Below are positions 25,179 through 34,052 of a DNA stretch of 64,000 nt, piece after piece. The stretch comes from Actinomycetota bacterium (lineage in GTDB: Bacteria; Actinomycetota; Actinomycetes; Streptosporangiales; Streptosporangiaceae). Positions within the stretch are counted from its first letter, which is position 1. Every line of letters starts with the position of its first letter. The stretch lies in NCBI GenBank assembly GCA_027314515.1, contig DAHVAR010000060.1, forward strand, positions 1 through 64,000, written 5' to 3'. Below the pieces are notes generated by a model that saw only the letters and a program-made list of their open reading frames with translations, was not told where the DNA came from and ran no database searches. A program made the translations under genes and the position numbers.

Positions 25179-27215
25179 CTAGCGAGCCGCCGCCGGCCCG
25201 GACCACAGGGACTGAAGCTCCCGGTCCACGCTCGCGGCCAGCGGCGCGATCGGCGTCAATGCGGGCCTCGGCGGATCCGCGTGTGCCTGGTCACACTGCG
25301 CTAGCGCGGCACTGGTCAGGAACCTGGTCAGCTGCCCGTAGCTGTGCCGGTCGTCGCGAGCCAGCCGGTGATGGTGCATCCGCAGCGGCGCGTACAGGTA
25401 AAGCCGGTCCCGTGCTCTGGTGACCGCCACGTAGAACAACCGCTGCTCCTCTTCGAGCCCGGCTGGCGTGGTCAGCGCCATGTCGCTCGGCACCGCGCCG
25501 TCCACCAGCTGGGGCAGGTGGACGACCGGCCACTCCAGCCCCTTGGCCGAGTGCACCGTGGAGATAACCAGGTAGTCGTCGTCCAGTCGCGGCTTGCCCG
25601 CGAGGTCGGAGGCCGACACCGGCGGGTCCAGCGCCAGCTGAACCAGCGCGTCGTGCAGCGAGGGGCTGTCCGCCGCCGCGTCAGCCAGCCGTTCCAGGTC
25701 AGCGAACCGCGCGGCGGCGTCAGCGTAACGGGCTGCCATCGGGCCATGCAGCGCGGACAGGATGGACGCAGCCCGGTCCGCCGTCCGCTCCAGCTGTGCC
25801 GCCTGTGCCAGCTGCCGCACAGTGAGCCCGACGGCGGCGGCGCAGCGCTGCGGGAGAGAGCGCTCGGCATCGGCCCAGCGGGCAAACTGCTGCGGCTGCG
25901 CCACCTGCATGGTCTCGATCACCCGCCTGGCGAGTACCGGGCCGACGCCCTCGTGCAGCCGAAGCAGCCGGAACCAGGCCAGGTCGTCCGCCGGGTTAGC
26001 GACGACCCTGGCGGCGGCGATGAAATCCTTGACGTGGGCGGCCTCAGTGAACCGCAGGCCGCCGTACTTCACGTACGGGATGCCGCGTGCGGCTAGCTCG
26101 ATCTCCAGCAGGTCACTGTGATGTGCCGTTCGCACCAGTACCGCCTGCTGCTGGAACGCGACGCCGACTTCATGCTCGGCCAGCACCTGTCGGCATACCT
26201 CGCGCGCCTGCGTCGCTTCGTCGTGGCAGCGGGTGAGCAGCGGCCGGTGACCCTCGCCGCGCTCGGCGCAGAGCGCTAGCTCCAGCCCGCCGAACTGCGG
26301 GCGGATGACATTCGCCAGCCCGAGAACCGGGTGCCGGGAGCGGTAATTGCGGGACAGGCGGATGATCGCCAGGTCGCCGTAGGTGCTGGCGAGCGCGCGC
26401 AAATGGGCCGGGCCGGCGCCGCGGAAGGCATAGATCGCCTGCGCATCGTCGCCGACGCAGGTGAGGCCGGAGCCATCGGGCTGCAGCAGCCGGACGATCT
26501 CAGCCTGGACGGCGTTCACGTCCTGGTACTCATCGACCAGAACCGCGTCGAACAGGCCGCGCAGGGCCGGGCCGGCCGCGGCGTCGGCGAGCGCGGCCCG
26601 CCACAGCAGCAGCAGGTCGTCGAAGTCGACCAGGCCGTGCCGTCGCTTGTAGCTCACGAAGTCGCTGAAGAGCGCGGCAAGCTGCTCGGTGAACTGCGCG
26701 CACCATGGATAGCCCTGCGACACGACATCGGCCAGCTGGGTGCTCGCGGCGACACACCGGGAGTAGATCTCGGCACAGGTGGCCGCGCGCGGACAGCGGC
26801 GGCCCGCGCTGGTGCCGACCAGACCGTGGACATCACGCAGCGTGTCCATGATGTCGGCAGAGTCCGCGGGGTCGATGACACTGAACTCCGCTGGCAGCGC
26901 GAAGGCCTCGGCATGGGCTCTGATAATGCGATGCGCGACCGCGTGGAACGTTCCGCCGACGATCCGGCCGGACGCCTTGCGATCTCGCGGCTCAGCCCTG
27001 GCGAGCATGTCGTCGGCGGCCCGCCGGGTGAAGGTGAGCAGCAAGATCCGGCCCGGCTGGACGCCCTGCTCCTGCAGCCATGCCGCACGGGCCACGAGGG
27101 TGCCGGTCTTGCCGGTGCCGGCCCCGGCAAGGATCAGCAGCGGACTGCCCTGATGGGTGGCGGCGCGGCGCTGATCCTCGTTGAGCACATCAAGAACGCC
27201 ATTCAGCGCTGTCAT
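25179..27215 (-). CDS. UvrD/Rep-type ATP-dependent DNA helicase
   Basis: Superfamily 1A helicase: Walker A ILAGAGTGKTGTLVARA, motif II LVDEYQDVNAVQAE, motif III VGDDAQAIYAFRGA, motif IV LSRNYRSRHPVL, motif V STVHSAKGLEWPVVHLPQLV, motif VI EEEQRLFYVAVTRARDRLYL. I use ATG 27215 (678 aa, MTALNGVLDVLNEDQRRAA); the track start at 27308 adds 31 residues unlike the family. Neither start has a strong ribosome site. It unwinds DNA 3'-5' in repair or replication restart; which UvrD paralogue it is cannot be told. Confidence 0.85.
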   Translation of the reverse strand: MTALNGVLDVLNEDQRRAATHQGSPLLILAGAGTGKTGTLVARAAWLQEQGVQPGRILLLTFTRRAADDMLARAEPRDRKASGRIVGGTFHAVAHRIIRAHAEAFALPAEFSVIDPADSADIMDTLRDVHGLVGTSAGRRCPRAATCAEIYSRCVAASTQLADVVSQGYPWCAQFTEQLAALFSDFVSYKRRHGLVDFDDLLLLWRAALADAAAGPALRGLFDAVLVDEYQDVNAVQAEIVRLLQPDGSGLTCVGDDAQAIYAFRGAGPAHLRALASTYGDLAIIRLSRNYRSRHPVLGLANVIRPQFGGLELALCAERGEGHRPLLTRCHDEATQAREVCRQVLAEHEVGVAFQQQAVLVRTAHHSDLLEIELAARGIPYVKYGGLRFTEAAHVKDFIAAARVVANPADDLAWFRLLRLHEGVGPVLARRVIETMQVAQPQQFARWADAERSLPQRCAAAVGLTVRQLAQAAQLERTADRAASILSALHGPMAARYADAAARFADLERLADAAADSPSLHDALVQLALDPPVSASDLAGKPRLDDDYLVISTVHSAKGLEWPVVHLPQLVDGAVPSDMALTTPAGLEEEQRLFYVAVTRARDRLYLYAPLRMHHHRLARDDRHSYGQLTRFLTSAALAQCDQAHADPPRPALTPIAPLAASVDRELQSLWSGPAAAR

Positions 27216-27388
27216 GGAGACTGACTGTAGCCAGCACCACCGACAGCGCGGCCCGAACACGCGGCCCGCACGGGAAGGATCGGGACCGCGATAGGCCTTT
27301 TCTTCCATTAGCGGCCGACGTCCCGCATGCTAGTTATAGCCATAGCTGCGCGGCCCGGTTCGCGGGACCCAGGGTGCGGGAGGCCCCA

Positions 27389-28078
27389 TTGTCGGTATCG
27401 GCGCTTGTAGCGTCCCTGCAGCGCATCGGCCAGGTTCAGGCGCATCTTTCCGGGCCGGTGTCGCTGCTGCTCGCGCTCATGGCCGTGGGCGCGGCATCCC
27501 TTCCGTGGCTGTGGCCGGTGACCAGGCATCTCACCGTGATGGCGCACGAGGGCGCGCACGCGACGATAGCCTCGGCATTCGGCCGCAAAGTACAGGGCTT
27601 CGAGTTCAAGCTCGATGCCAGCGGCGCCACCCACCACTCCGGCAGCGCAGGCGGCCAGGCGGGCAGCTTCGCGATCACGTTCGCCGGATACCTTGGGCCG
27701 AGCGCGTTCGGCGTCGGCGCGGCCGAGCTGATCAGGGTCGGCTACATCGTCGCTGTGCTGTGGATCGGCCTGGCCGGGCTGCTGACGATCATGCTGAGCA
27801 TGCGCCGGAGCTTCGGCATCGTCAGCGTGCTCCTTGCGCTGGTCGCGGTATTCCTGGTGGCCGGCTTTGCGACGGTAGAGGCCCAGGTCGTTACGGCCTA
27901 CGCCGTCACCTGGTTCCTGCTGGTTTCCAGCGTGCAGATCATCAGGAGCCGCGGCAAGAACGCCGATGACGCGGGCAAGCTGCAGGGCATGACGCGGATC
28001 CCGGCTGGCTTCTGGGCGAGAACCTGGCTGGCCGGGGCGTTCGCCGCGCTCGTGTTCGGCGCGGTCCAGCTCGTCTGA
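27389..28078 (+). CDS. M50-family membrane metallopeptidase
   Basis: The active-site motif HEGAHA (HExxH) lies in MAHEGAHATIASAFGRKVQGF, with several membrane helices around it (LLLALMAVGAASLPWLW, GYIVAVLWIGLAGLLTIML, VLLALVAVFLVAGFA). Site-2-protease-like or 'M50B-like' actinobacterial family. The track starts at GTG 27374, but TTG 27389 has a GGGAGG ribosome site 5 bases upstream, so I prefer it (229 aa). The third zinc ligand (NPDG-type motif) is not obvious, so activity is uncertain. Confidence 0.75.
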   Translation: MSVSALVASLQRIGQVQAHLSGPVSLLLALMAVGAASLPWLWPVTRHLTVMAHEGAHATIASAFGRKVQGFEFKLDASGATHHSGSAGGQAGSFAITFAGYLGPSAFGVGAAELIRVGYIVAVLWIGLAGLLTIMLSMRRSFGIVSVLLALVAVFLVAGFATVEAQVVTAYAVTWFLLVSSVQIIRSRGKNADDAGKLQGMTRIPAGFWARTWLAGAFAALVFGAVQLV

Positions 28079-28118
28079 GCCCGACCGGGCAGCTGCCAGC
28101 TCTGACCGCCATCGCCGG

Positions 28119-28478
28119 TCACCAGCCGAGTTCGCGCAGCCGCTCGTCGGTGATGCCGAAGTAATGCCCCACTTCGTGGATTACCGTCCGGCGAACCTGC
28201 TCGACGACTTGCGCCTCGGTGTCGCAGATCGCGCTGATGGCCTGCTGATAGATCGTGATCCGGTCGGGCAGCACGCCTGCGTAGCCGGTGTCGCGGCTGG
28301 TCAGCGGGATGCCCTGGTACAGGCCGAGCAGGCCGTGCGGGCCAGGGTCGTGCTCGACGAGCACCGCGACATTCTTCATGCGATCGGCAAACTCACCCGG
28401 CAGCGAGTCGAGCGCCGTGGCGACCATCTGCTCGAATGACTGCGGATCGACCGTGATCACCAGTCCATTGTCTGCCAT
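28119..28478 (-). CDS. MMP-like-domain zinc metallopeptidase family protein
   Basis: 119 aa from ATG 28478 (MADNGLVITVDPQSFEQ). The C-terminus carries HEVGHYFGITDERLRELGW, the HExxHxxGxxD zinc-binding motif of the small actinobacterial metallopeptidase family (PF06262), and PDRITIYQQAI is also conserved there. The tracked start adds 35 unrelated basic residues. It lies 28 bp downstream of the PrmC-like gene. Confidence 0.83.
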   Translation of the reverse strand: MADNGLVITVDPQSFEQMVATALDSLPGEFADRMKNVAVLVEHDPGPHGLLGLYQGIPLTSRDTGYAGVLPDRITIYQQAISAICDTEAQVVEQVRRTVIHEVGHYFGITDERLRELGW

Positions 28479-28506
28479 CCGGGCCGTAGCCCAGGGCGGT
28501 AGGCGC

Positions 28507-29391
28507 TCACCGGGCGGCGGCTGCCAGCGTCCCGATGACGACCGTGGCGTCCATTTCCCTGTCGGCGCAGACCTCTGCCGCAAGCCCGGCGGCGGTCATC
28601 GCCGCCGCGGTCTGCGGGGCTTGCCGTTCGCTGGTCTCGATCAGCAGGCAGCCGTCCGGCGCCAGCCAGTCCGGTGCGCCCGCGGCGACACGCCGGTGAA
28701 TCGCCACCCCGTCCGGGCCGCCGTCCAGCGCTGCCAGCGGTTCATGCAGCCGGGCCTCGGGCGGCAACAGGGCGATCTCCGCGGTGGGCACATACGGCGC
28801 GTTGACCACGAGCACGCTCACCCGGCCGCGCAGCGCCGGCGACAGCGCGCCATACAGGTCGCCCTGGCAGGCCGCGCCGCCGACGGCAGCGACGTTACCG
28901 CGGGCGCACTGCACGGCGACTGGATCGATGTCGGCGGCATGCAACTCGACCCGGCCGAGCGCGCGCAGCCCGGCGGCCACCGCAACGCCCACCGCGCCCG
29001 AGCCGCAGCACAGGTCCACGACCACCCAGCCGCCGTCAGCGTGAGCCAGCCAGCCGCCGTCAGCGTGAGCCAGCTGGCCGCCGTCAGCGTGAGCCGTCCG
29101 GCCGGCGGCGGCAATCGCCTGGCCGGCCAGGAACTCGCTTCGGCGCCGCGGCACGAAGACGCCGGGGCCAACGGTGATGCGCAAGCCGCAGAACTCGGCC
29201 CAGCCGATGACATGCTCCAGCGGCAGCCCGGCTGCGCGCCGCCGTACCATCTCGTCGAGTTGGCCCGGCGTTCGCGCCGCCGCAATCAGCAAGCCGGCCT
29301 CGTCCTCGGCGAAGACACAGCCTGCCGCCCGGAGCCGGGCGGCCGCCGACGCCCGCGCCACCGACGCCCGCGCCTTCGCTGCCGCGCTCAC
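28507..29391 (-). CDS. PrmC/HemK-related N5-glutamine methyltransferase
   Basis: 294 aa. The SAM-binding motif I is VVDLCCGSGAVGVAVAAG, and the motif IV position reads NAPYVP instead of NPPY, as in the PrmC-related subgroup. GLPLEHVIGWAEFCGLRI and VFVPRRRSEFL match PrmC. Three copies of HADGGxxA are inserted ahead of motif I (see the repeat entry). The GTG start overlaps the PPOX stop as GTGA. The target protein is unknown; the main prmC with prfA is expected elsewhere. Confidence 0.82.
   Translation of the reverse strand: MSAAAKARASVARASAAARLRAAGCVFAEDEAGLLIAAARTPGQLDEMVRRRAAGLPLEHVIGWAEFCGLRITVGPGVFVPRRRSEFLAGQAIAAAGRTAHADGGQLAHADGGWLAHADGGWVVVDLCCGSGAVGVAVAAGLRALGRVELHAADIDPVAVQCARGNVAAVGGAACQGDLYGALSPALRGRVSVLVVNAPYVPTAEIALLPPEARLHEPLAALDGGPDGVAIHRRVAAGAPDWLAPDGCLLIETSERQAPQTAAAMTAAGLAAEVCADREMDATVVIGTLAAAAR
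29027..29094 (-). repeat. 24-bp tandem repeat, ~3 copies, inside the PrmC-like gene
   Basis: GCCGCCGTCAGCGTGAGC recurs at a 24-base period (copies at 29027, 29051 and 29075). Being a multiple of three it stays in frame and encodes LTHADGGQLAHADGGWLAHADGGW just before the SAM-binding motif. Slippage could change copy number without breaking the gene. Confidence 0.85.
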
Positions 29392-29870
29392 CAGGGCAGC
29401 GACGAGCTAGTCCAGTGTGACAGCGTGTCTATGTCGCTCATCTTGTAGACGTGCCGGGGCGGCGTCTCGAAGGTGGCGTACGGTTTGACCCTGATGACTA
29501 CCCGCTGCTCCTCCATCGCCAGCTGAGCAATCTGAGGGCGGCGGCTATCGGGAACCTCCTGGCCAGCCATCAGGCCCACGACCCTGGTGAGGACGTCCGC
29601 GGCTAGCCCGGGATCGGCCTCGACCGCTCCGTTGCCGTATACCTGCAGATAGTTGAACGGCCAGTGCTCGTCAAGAATGCACAGGCTGACCCGCCCGTCA
29701 CGAGCCACGGCCCTTGCCTTACCGCGCTCGGCCATGGTCGAGACCAGCAGGTCGTCGCCATCCATGACGTAGTGCACGACGGTCATCGCCGGCCCGTGGG
29801 CTTTCCTGGCGTAGCCGAAGACGCAGGTGCGATGGTCACGGACGAACTTGCGCCGTTCTTCCTGGTTCAC
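29388..29870 (-). CDS. PPOX-class (FMN- or F420-binding) flavin oxidoreductase family protein
   Basis: 160 aa from GTG 29870 (MNQEERRKFVRDHRTCVFGYARK). Split-barrel fold: GPAMTVVHYVMDGDDLLVSTMAERGKARAVARDGRVSLCIL is the typical PPOX cofactor-binding part. The longer tracked ORF (to 30350) runs antisense to nothing useful and lacks similarity. It overlaps the TolB-like gene upstream and the PrmC-like gene downstream, each by GTGA. Confidence 0.8.
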   Translation of the reverse strand: MNQEERRKFVRDHRTCVFGYARKAHGPAMTVVHYVMDGDDLLVSTMAERGKARAVARDGRVSLCILDEHWPFNYLQVYGNGAVEADPGLAADVLTRVVGLMAGQEVPDSRRPQIAQLAMEEQRVVIRVKPYATFETPPRHVYKMSDIDTLSHWTSSSLPW

Positions 29871-30196
29871 GCTCCGCCTTCCGCCTGCTGAGTCGGGGCC
29901 GGTGCAACCGGCTGCCAGTCGGGCTGACTGCCAGCCGTCAGCCTTACCTGCCCGGCGAACGGACTCACCCGGTAGATCACGGGACGGCCGGGCACGTTGC
30001 GGACGAACGCGATCAGTCCGCCGGTCGGAGAGTACACGCCCAGGTGCCCGCGCCGGGACAGCGGCGCTGCCGGCCCGGTCAGGTCCAGGCCGACGGACAG
30101 CGCGCCGCCGAGCAGCGCCGCTGCTGTGACTCCGGCCACCAGCCGGCCTAGCCGACCGCCACTGCGGCGCCGGCGACTGGCCCGTATCACGTGCAT
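29867..30196 (-). CDS. Small membrane-anchored protein with a TolB-like repeat
   Basis: 109 aa from ATG 30196. Basic N-terminus and one membrane helix (GRLVAGVTAAALLGGALSVGLDL), then GVYSPTGGLIAFVRNVPGRPVIYRVSPFAGQVRLTAG, which looks like a single blade of a TolB/PD40 beta-propeller. One blade cannot form a propeller, so this is either a degenerate copy or a different small extracytoplasmic protein. Its stop overlaps the PPOX start (GTGA). Confidence 0.55.
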   Translation of the reverse strand: MHVIRASRRRRSGGRLGRLVAGVTAAALLGGALSVGLDLTGPAAPLSRRGHLGVYSPTGGLIAFVRNVPGRPVIYRVSPFAGQVRLTAGSQPDWQPVAPAPTQQAEGGA

Positions 30197-30343
30197 CGAC
30201 ACGGCTCTCCCTCGGCCGGCTATCCCGGTTCTGCGCACAGTCTCGCCGTGTGCGCGACGTTCTGCCAGGGGCAAATGCGCGTTCCCGAACGAGTGGGCCT
30301 GGTGCCGGGAATGCCAGGCGACGTCGTGGCGTTGCGAGTGCAC

Positions 30344-31291
30344 ATGTCACGAGTCGTGGTCGCGACCGCCTATGGCGGTCCGGAAGTTCTGGCTGTGACC
30401 GAGGAGCCGACGGCTGCGCCGGGGCCGGGCGAGGTCCGGATCGCGGTGCGGGCGAGCGGGGTGAACCCCGTCGACTACAAGGTTTACAGCGGCGCGATGG
30501 GCGCCGATCCTGGTCGGCTGCCGCTCAGGATCGGCTCCGAGGCAGCCGGCCAGGTCACCGAAGCAGGGCCGGATGCGGTCGGCCCCGTCGGCCCGGTAGC
30601 AGTCGGCGACGAGGTCATTGCCTTCCGGGTGACCGGCGCGTACGCGGCCGAGCTCGTGGTCCCCGCCCAGGCGCTCGTGCCCAAGCCACCCGACCTGGGC
30701 TGGGCGGAGGCCAGCGGGCTGATGCTCGCGGGCGCGACCGCCTGGCACGCTCTGGCGGCCACCCGGGTGGGCGCTGGCGACACCGTGCTCGTGCACGGCG
30801 CGGCGGGCGGCGTGGGGCTGATGGCGATCCAGCTTGCCACCGCTCGCGGAGCCACCGTGATCGGGACAGCGAGCCCGGCGAAGCACGAACTGCTGCGCGA
30901 GTTCGGCGCGATACCCGTCGCCTACGGTGACGGGCTCCCCGGCCGGGTGACGGCCGCCGCGCCGGACGGCGTCACTGCCGCGCTGGACTTGGTCGGCACT
31001 GACGAAGCCGTGGACGTGTCGCTAGCGCTGGTCACCGACCGGGAACGGATTGCCACGATCGCAGCGGCCCGGCGCGGGCTAGACCTGGGCATCAAGGTGC
31101 TCGGCGGCGCTCCGGGCGCGGACCCTGGCACGGACATCCGCGCCGCAGCTCGCCTGGAGCTGGCCAGGCTGGCCGGGCTGGGCCGGCTGAGGGTTCTGGT
31201 GGCTCAGACGTTCCCGCTCGAGAACGCTGCCGACGCGCACCGCCTCAGCATGGCCGGCCACGTTGCCGGAAAGCTCGTCCTGACCCCGTGA
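30344..31291 (+). CDS. NADP-dependent quinone oxidoreductase (zinc-free MDR family)
   Basis: 315 aa from ATG 30344 (MSRVVVATAYGGPEVLAV). GroES-like domain with VRASGVNPVDYKVYSGAM; Rossmann domain with VLVHGAAGGVGLMAIQLATARGATVIGTAS. Zinc ligands of alcohol dehydrogenases are absent, as in quinone oxidoreductases. The tracked ORF extends to 30191, through sequence antisense to the TolB-like leader, and is rejected as start. Confidence 0.85.
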   Translation: MSRVVVATAYGGPEVLAVTEEPTAAPGPGEVRIAVRASGVNPVDYKVYSGAMGADPGRLPLRIGSEAAGQVTEAGPDAVGPVGPVAVGDEVIAFRVTGAYAAELVVPAQALVPKPPDLGWAEASGLMLAGATAWHALAATRVGAGDTVLVHGAAGGVGLMAIQLATARGATVIGTASPAKHELLREFGAIPVAYGDGLPGRVTAAAPDGVTAALDLVGTDEAVDVSLALVTDRERIATIAAARRGLDLGIKVLGGAPGADPGTDIRAAARLELARLAGLGRLRVLVAQTFPLENAADAHRLSMAGHVAGKLVLTP

Positions 31292-31412
31292 GGCGTCATC
31301 GGGCGCCGGAGGCCGGTCACCGCGCTGTTGCGTAATGTACCGGTATTGGCTGGTTCAATCTCGGGTCAGCAGAGCCCGGTAGCCACGCTGAGCCCGCCGG
31401 ACGCGGCATACC

Positions 31413-32186
31413 ATGCTTGCCATGAGACGGCTCCGGCACGGCGCGCAGACCTGGGTTTTCGCTACCGCTGGTCTTGCTGCTGTAGCTGTGCTGACGGCCG
31501 GCTGCGGCGGTCCCGCCGCACCGGCTCCCGCCACAGCAAACAGCCACCGCAATACCGCATCCGGGGCGGCAGCGGGGGCATCGGCCTCTGCCTCGCAGTC
31601 GCCAGCCCAGTCGGCCGCCTCGCCGTGGCCGATCGTCGTGGCGGTGCCGGCCGCGAGGGCGGGCCAGCACCAGACCCGCGCGCTGCCGCCCGCGACCTCC
31701 GCGGTATTCCGGGCTGAGATGACCGACCTGTGGGCTGGCATCGTGTCGGGCCGGCCGATTCTCGCCATGCCGGCCTTCTTCCCGCTGGTCGCCTACGAGC
31801 AGGTCAAGGCGATCTCGAATCCTGCCGCCGACTGGCACAACCGCCTGGTGGCGGAGTTCCGGCTGGACGTCTACGCCGCGCATGACCTGATCGGCACGCG
31901 ATTCAGGGAAGCGCGACTGGTCCGGGTCGTCATACCAGAACAGCAGGCCGGCTGGATCTACCCCGGCGTCTGCTCCAACGGCATCGGCTACTGGCATGTG
32001 GCCAACGCGCGGCTTGTTTACCGGATCGGAGGCCGGATCAGGTCCTTCGGGATCTCGACGATAATTTCCTGGCGCGGCCGCTGGTACGTGGTGCACCTGG
32101 GCGGCGAGGTCCGGACCGGGTCGGGCGGCATGGTGGATCAGCCGTCTAGCGGCCCTGGCGTGCCTGGCCCGCCAGGCGGTTGCTGA
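31413..32186 (+). CDS. Putative lipoprotein of unknown function
   Basis: 257 aa. Signal peptide with lipobox LTAGC (AVAVLTAGCGGP), then an Ala/Ser/Pro-rich linker (about 35-75). The globular part FPLVAYEQVKAISNPAADWHNRLVAEFRLDVYAAHDLIG ... WIYPGVCSNGIGYWHVANARLVY ... GRWYVVHLGG resembles actinobacterial cell-envelope lipoproteins without a known role. The start may be the second ATG (MRRLRHG). Confidence 0.7.
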   Translation: MLAMRRLRHGAQTWVFATAGLAAVAVLTAGCGGPAAPAPATANSHRNTASGAAAGASASASQSPAQSAASPWPIVVAVPAARAGQHQTRALPPATSAVFRAEMTDLWAGIVSGRPILAMPAFFPLVAYEQVKAISNPAADWHNRLVAEFRLDVYAAHDLIGTRFREARLVRVVIPEQQAGWIYPGVCSNGIGYWHVANARLVYRIGGRIRSFGISTIISWRGRWYVVHLGGEVRTGSGGMVDQPSSGPGVPGPPGGC

Positions 32187-32264
32187 CGCGACCCGGCTCG
32201 TCCGTGGCTGTCAGAACCCCGGAAAGATCTCGCGGAGCGTGCTGAGCGCATCCGGTCGGCAGCC

Positions 32265-32509
32265 ATGTCCGCGGGCGTGTGCTCAGGATCAAGCTTCGGG
32301 CCTGAGCATGCCCACGCGCAGGTTGCCGCCGACATCCAGCGCCGTATCGCAGCGGGCGAGATAACGGTCAAGCTGCCAGCCGAGAAGGATCTGGCGCAGG
32401 AGTACGAAGTGGCCTACGTGACCGTGCGGCATGCAAGGCGATCTTGCGCGAGCGGGGCGTCATTATCACCGTGCACGGGCGGGGGACATTCGTGCGCAGG
32501 ACCGACTAG
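32265..32509 (+). pseudogene. GntR-type HTH regulator broken by a one-base frameshift
   Basis: Frame 1 reads HAQVAADIQRRIAAGEITVKLP ... LAQEYEVAYVTVRHA and then loses similarity. The adjacent frame continues AILRERGVIITVHGRGTFVRRTD and stops at 32509. Adding one T after 32436 (GCAA-T-GGCG) would give TVRHAMAILRERGVIITV, a perfect GntR winged helix. So this is a very recent loss or a sequencing error. With the base restored it would be an ~81-aa HTH-only GntR regulator of the kind common on actinomycete accessory DNA. Confidence 0.75.
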
Positions 32510-32546
32510 GCACCTGTCTCGGACATCAGCGTGGCAGACTGCGGGC

Positions 32547-33008
32547 GTGACGGAAAGTGCTGGCATGCAGCCTGAGGGCATCCCCCATGCCAGCCAAGCC
32601 GGTGAACCTTCCGGAGCTCTCGGGCATCTTAATGACGAGACCGTCGTTGTACGTGGCGGACAGATGCTACGGAAGGACGTAATCAGGGCCGCGGAGAAGT
32701 ACGAGGCCAGGTACCCGGGCACTTGGGGAATCTCCGTTTACTCTCTGCCTGGTGCAAGCGTCGATGAGATCGCCCAGGCGGCCGAGATGCCTCATGTTGA
32801 CCTACGGCGGTCGGCGCGAGGCAAGATCCTGAACGCGCGAACTAGGGATGGGCGAGGGATGAAACTGTTCCAAACAGGCACGAACTTGTATCATTACACT
32901 CTTGTGCTTCCGTGTTCGCCGTCAGACGATGAGTGTTGGCAACTCCTGGATGGAGTGTTTGACGCGCCGGAGCAGAACCCGGCGCGCTGGAGGGATGAGC
33001 AGGGATGA
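32547..33008 (+). CDS. Hypothetical protein
   Basis: 153 aa from GTG 32547. I do not recognise the family. The middle (VVVRGGQMLRKDVIRAAEKYEARYPGTWGISVYSLPGASVDEIAQAAEMPH) looks globular and helical; there is no membrane segment. Its stop overlaps the next gene by ATGA, and that one overlaps the third by GTGA, so three small unknown genes form one translational unit just downstream of the broken GntR gene. Confidence 0.5.
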   Translation: MTESAGMQPEGIPHASQAGEPSGALGHLNDETVVVRGGQMLRKDVIRAAEKYEARYPGTWGISVYSLPGASVDEIAQAAEMPHVDLRRSARGKILNARTRDGRGMKLFQTGTNLYHYTLVLPCSPSDDECWQLLDGVFDAPEQNPARWRDEQG

Positions 33009-33427
33009 CCAGGATCTTTGTCGATTTCAACGACATTGAAGATGGCCGCCTATCGGCGCTCGCGAAGCATGCCGACGATCCCGGAGCGCTTGCTGTGGGT
33101 TCTGACGTCCTCCTAGTGGACGAGGAGGGCAATAGCGCTCTGGGCCACATCATGGGACTCGAAGCCACCGGATTCGTGCACATCGACGTTGTCCGCAGCA
33201 CATGGCGTAGCCGCCTCACCCCTCCCGCTATAGCAACAGAGCAGTTGGATAGCTTTCTCGGTTGCTTTGCCACGCGCCACACATCGAGCAGCTTTGCCGA
33301 GATGTATCGACTGTGGCAGGGACAATCGCAGTCGCCAGTAGCGACGGCCACTCCCACGCGCCAGTGGCACCCTACGGCTGTGCTGCCCTCGGCGATCGGC
33401 ACAGGTGCTGTACCTTCATCCGTGTGA
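33005..33427 (+). CDS. Hypothetical protein
   Basis: 140 aa. The first part (TRIFVDFNDIEDGRLSALAKHADDPGALAVGSDVLLVDEEGNSALGHIMGLEATG) reads like a small beta-rich domain that handles a 'value range' (VGSDVLLVDEEG). The last ~40 residues are low in complexity. Coupled to both neighbours (ATGA, GTGA). Family not recognised. Confidence 0.5.
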   Translation: MTRIFVDFNDIEDGRLSALAKHADDPGALAVGSDVLLVDEEGNSALGHIMGLEATGFVHIDVVRSTWRSRLTPPAIATEQLDSFLGCFATRHTSSSFAEMYRLWQGQSQSPVATATPTRQWHPTAVLPSAIGTGAVPSSV

Positions 33428-33936
33428 GCAACGTTTCCGAGAACGCGGCCGTCCGACTGATACTCGCCGATTATGCCGCTGCCGACGCGGCGGGGAAGCT
33501 CGACATCATTGGCGGTGGCCTGACCGGATTGGGGCAGAACAGGGGCACCCCTGGCTTGACGCTACCATTCGCCCTGGTGGTGCTCATTGTTGTTCCTCCG
33601 CAGTTCTACAACGAGCAGTGCTCGGTCGAGATTCTTCTTGAGGACAGCGCCGGGAGCCTCGCCGTCCTGCCTGCTCCCGCACCGGGCATGACACCGCAGC
33701 CGATGCGAATCGGCCAGGCCATAACATTCGAGGAGCAGAGATTCCCTGCCGGAGTCAACGCTCCGAGAGGATTCCTTCCCTTGCGCGCCCAGTGGGTAGT
33801 CGCCTTTAATCCAGGTTTGCCCCTCCTTGTCGGGCAGGGTTACAAGTGGCGAGTGAGGATTGACGACGAAACTCGGGACGAGTGGACAGAGCGGTTCGTA
33901 GTGTTCGGACCGGCTCCGGGTCCCGTCTTGGGCTGA
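33424..33936 (+). CDS. Conserved hypothetical protein
   Basis: 170 aa from GTG 33424, which overlaps the previous stop (GTGA). The start SENAAVRLILADYAAADAAGKLDIIGGGLTGLGQ and the beta-rich remainder (QWVVAFNPGLPLLVGQGYKWRVRIDDETRDEW) resemble a family of small phage- and bacterium-encoded proteins with the pattern 'ADYA...GKL.IIGGG', which I cannot name with confidence. No signal peptide. Confidence 0.55.
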   Translation: MSNVSENAAVRLILADYAAADAAGKLDIIGGGLTGLGQNRGTPGLTLPFALVVLIVVPPQFYNEQCSVEILLEDSAGSLAVLPAPAPGMTPQPMRIGQAITFEEQRFPAGVNAPRGFLPLRAQWVVAFNPGLPLLVGQGYKWRVRIDDETRDEWTERFVVFGPAPGPVLG

Positions 33937-34052
33937 CCTGCGGGCCGCAGGCCACGGTCGCAGAAGGGACACCCGTTGCGTTGCGTTGCGTGGCTACTGG
34001 GACTGCTGCCGGTAGAACATAGAATGGCCTCCAGATAGGAGGTGATGTCCGG

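Noticed and set aside
29018-29100. CRISPR-like array
   Set aside because: The 24-bp repeats are contiguous without spacers and lie in frame inside a gene.
33974-33992. GTTGC triplet repeat
   Set aside because: Three short copies only; nothing to separate it from chance.
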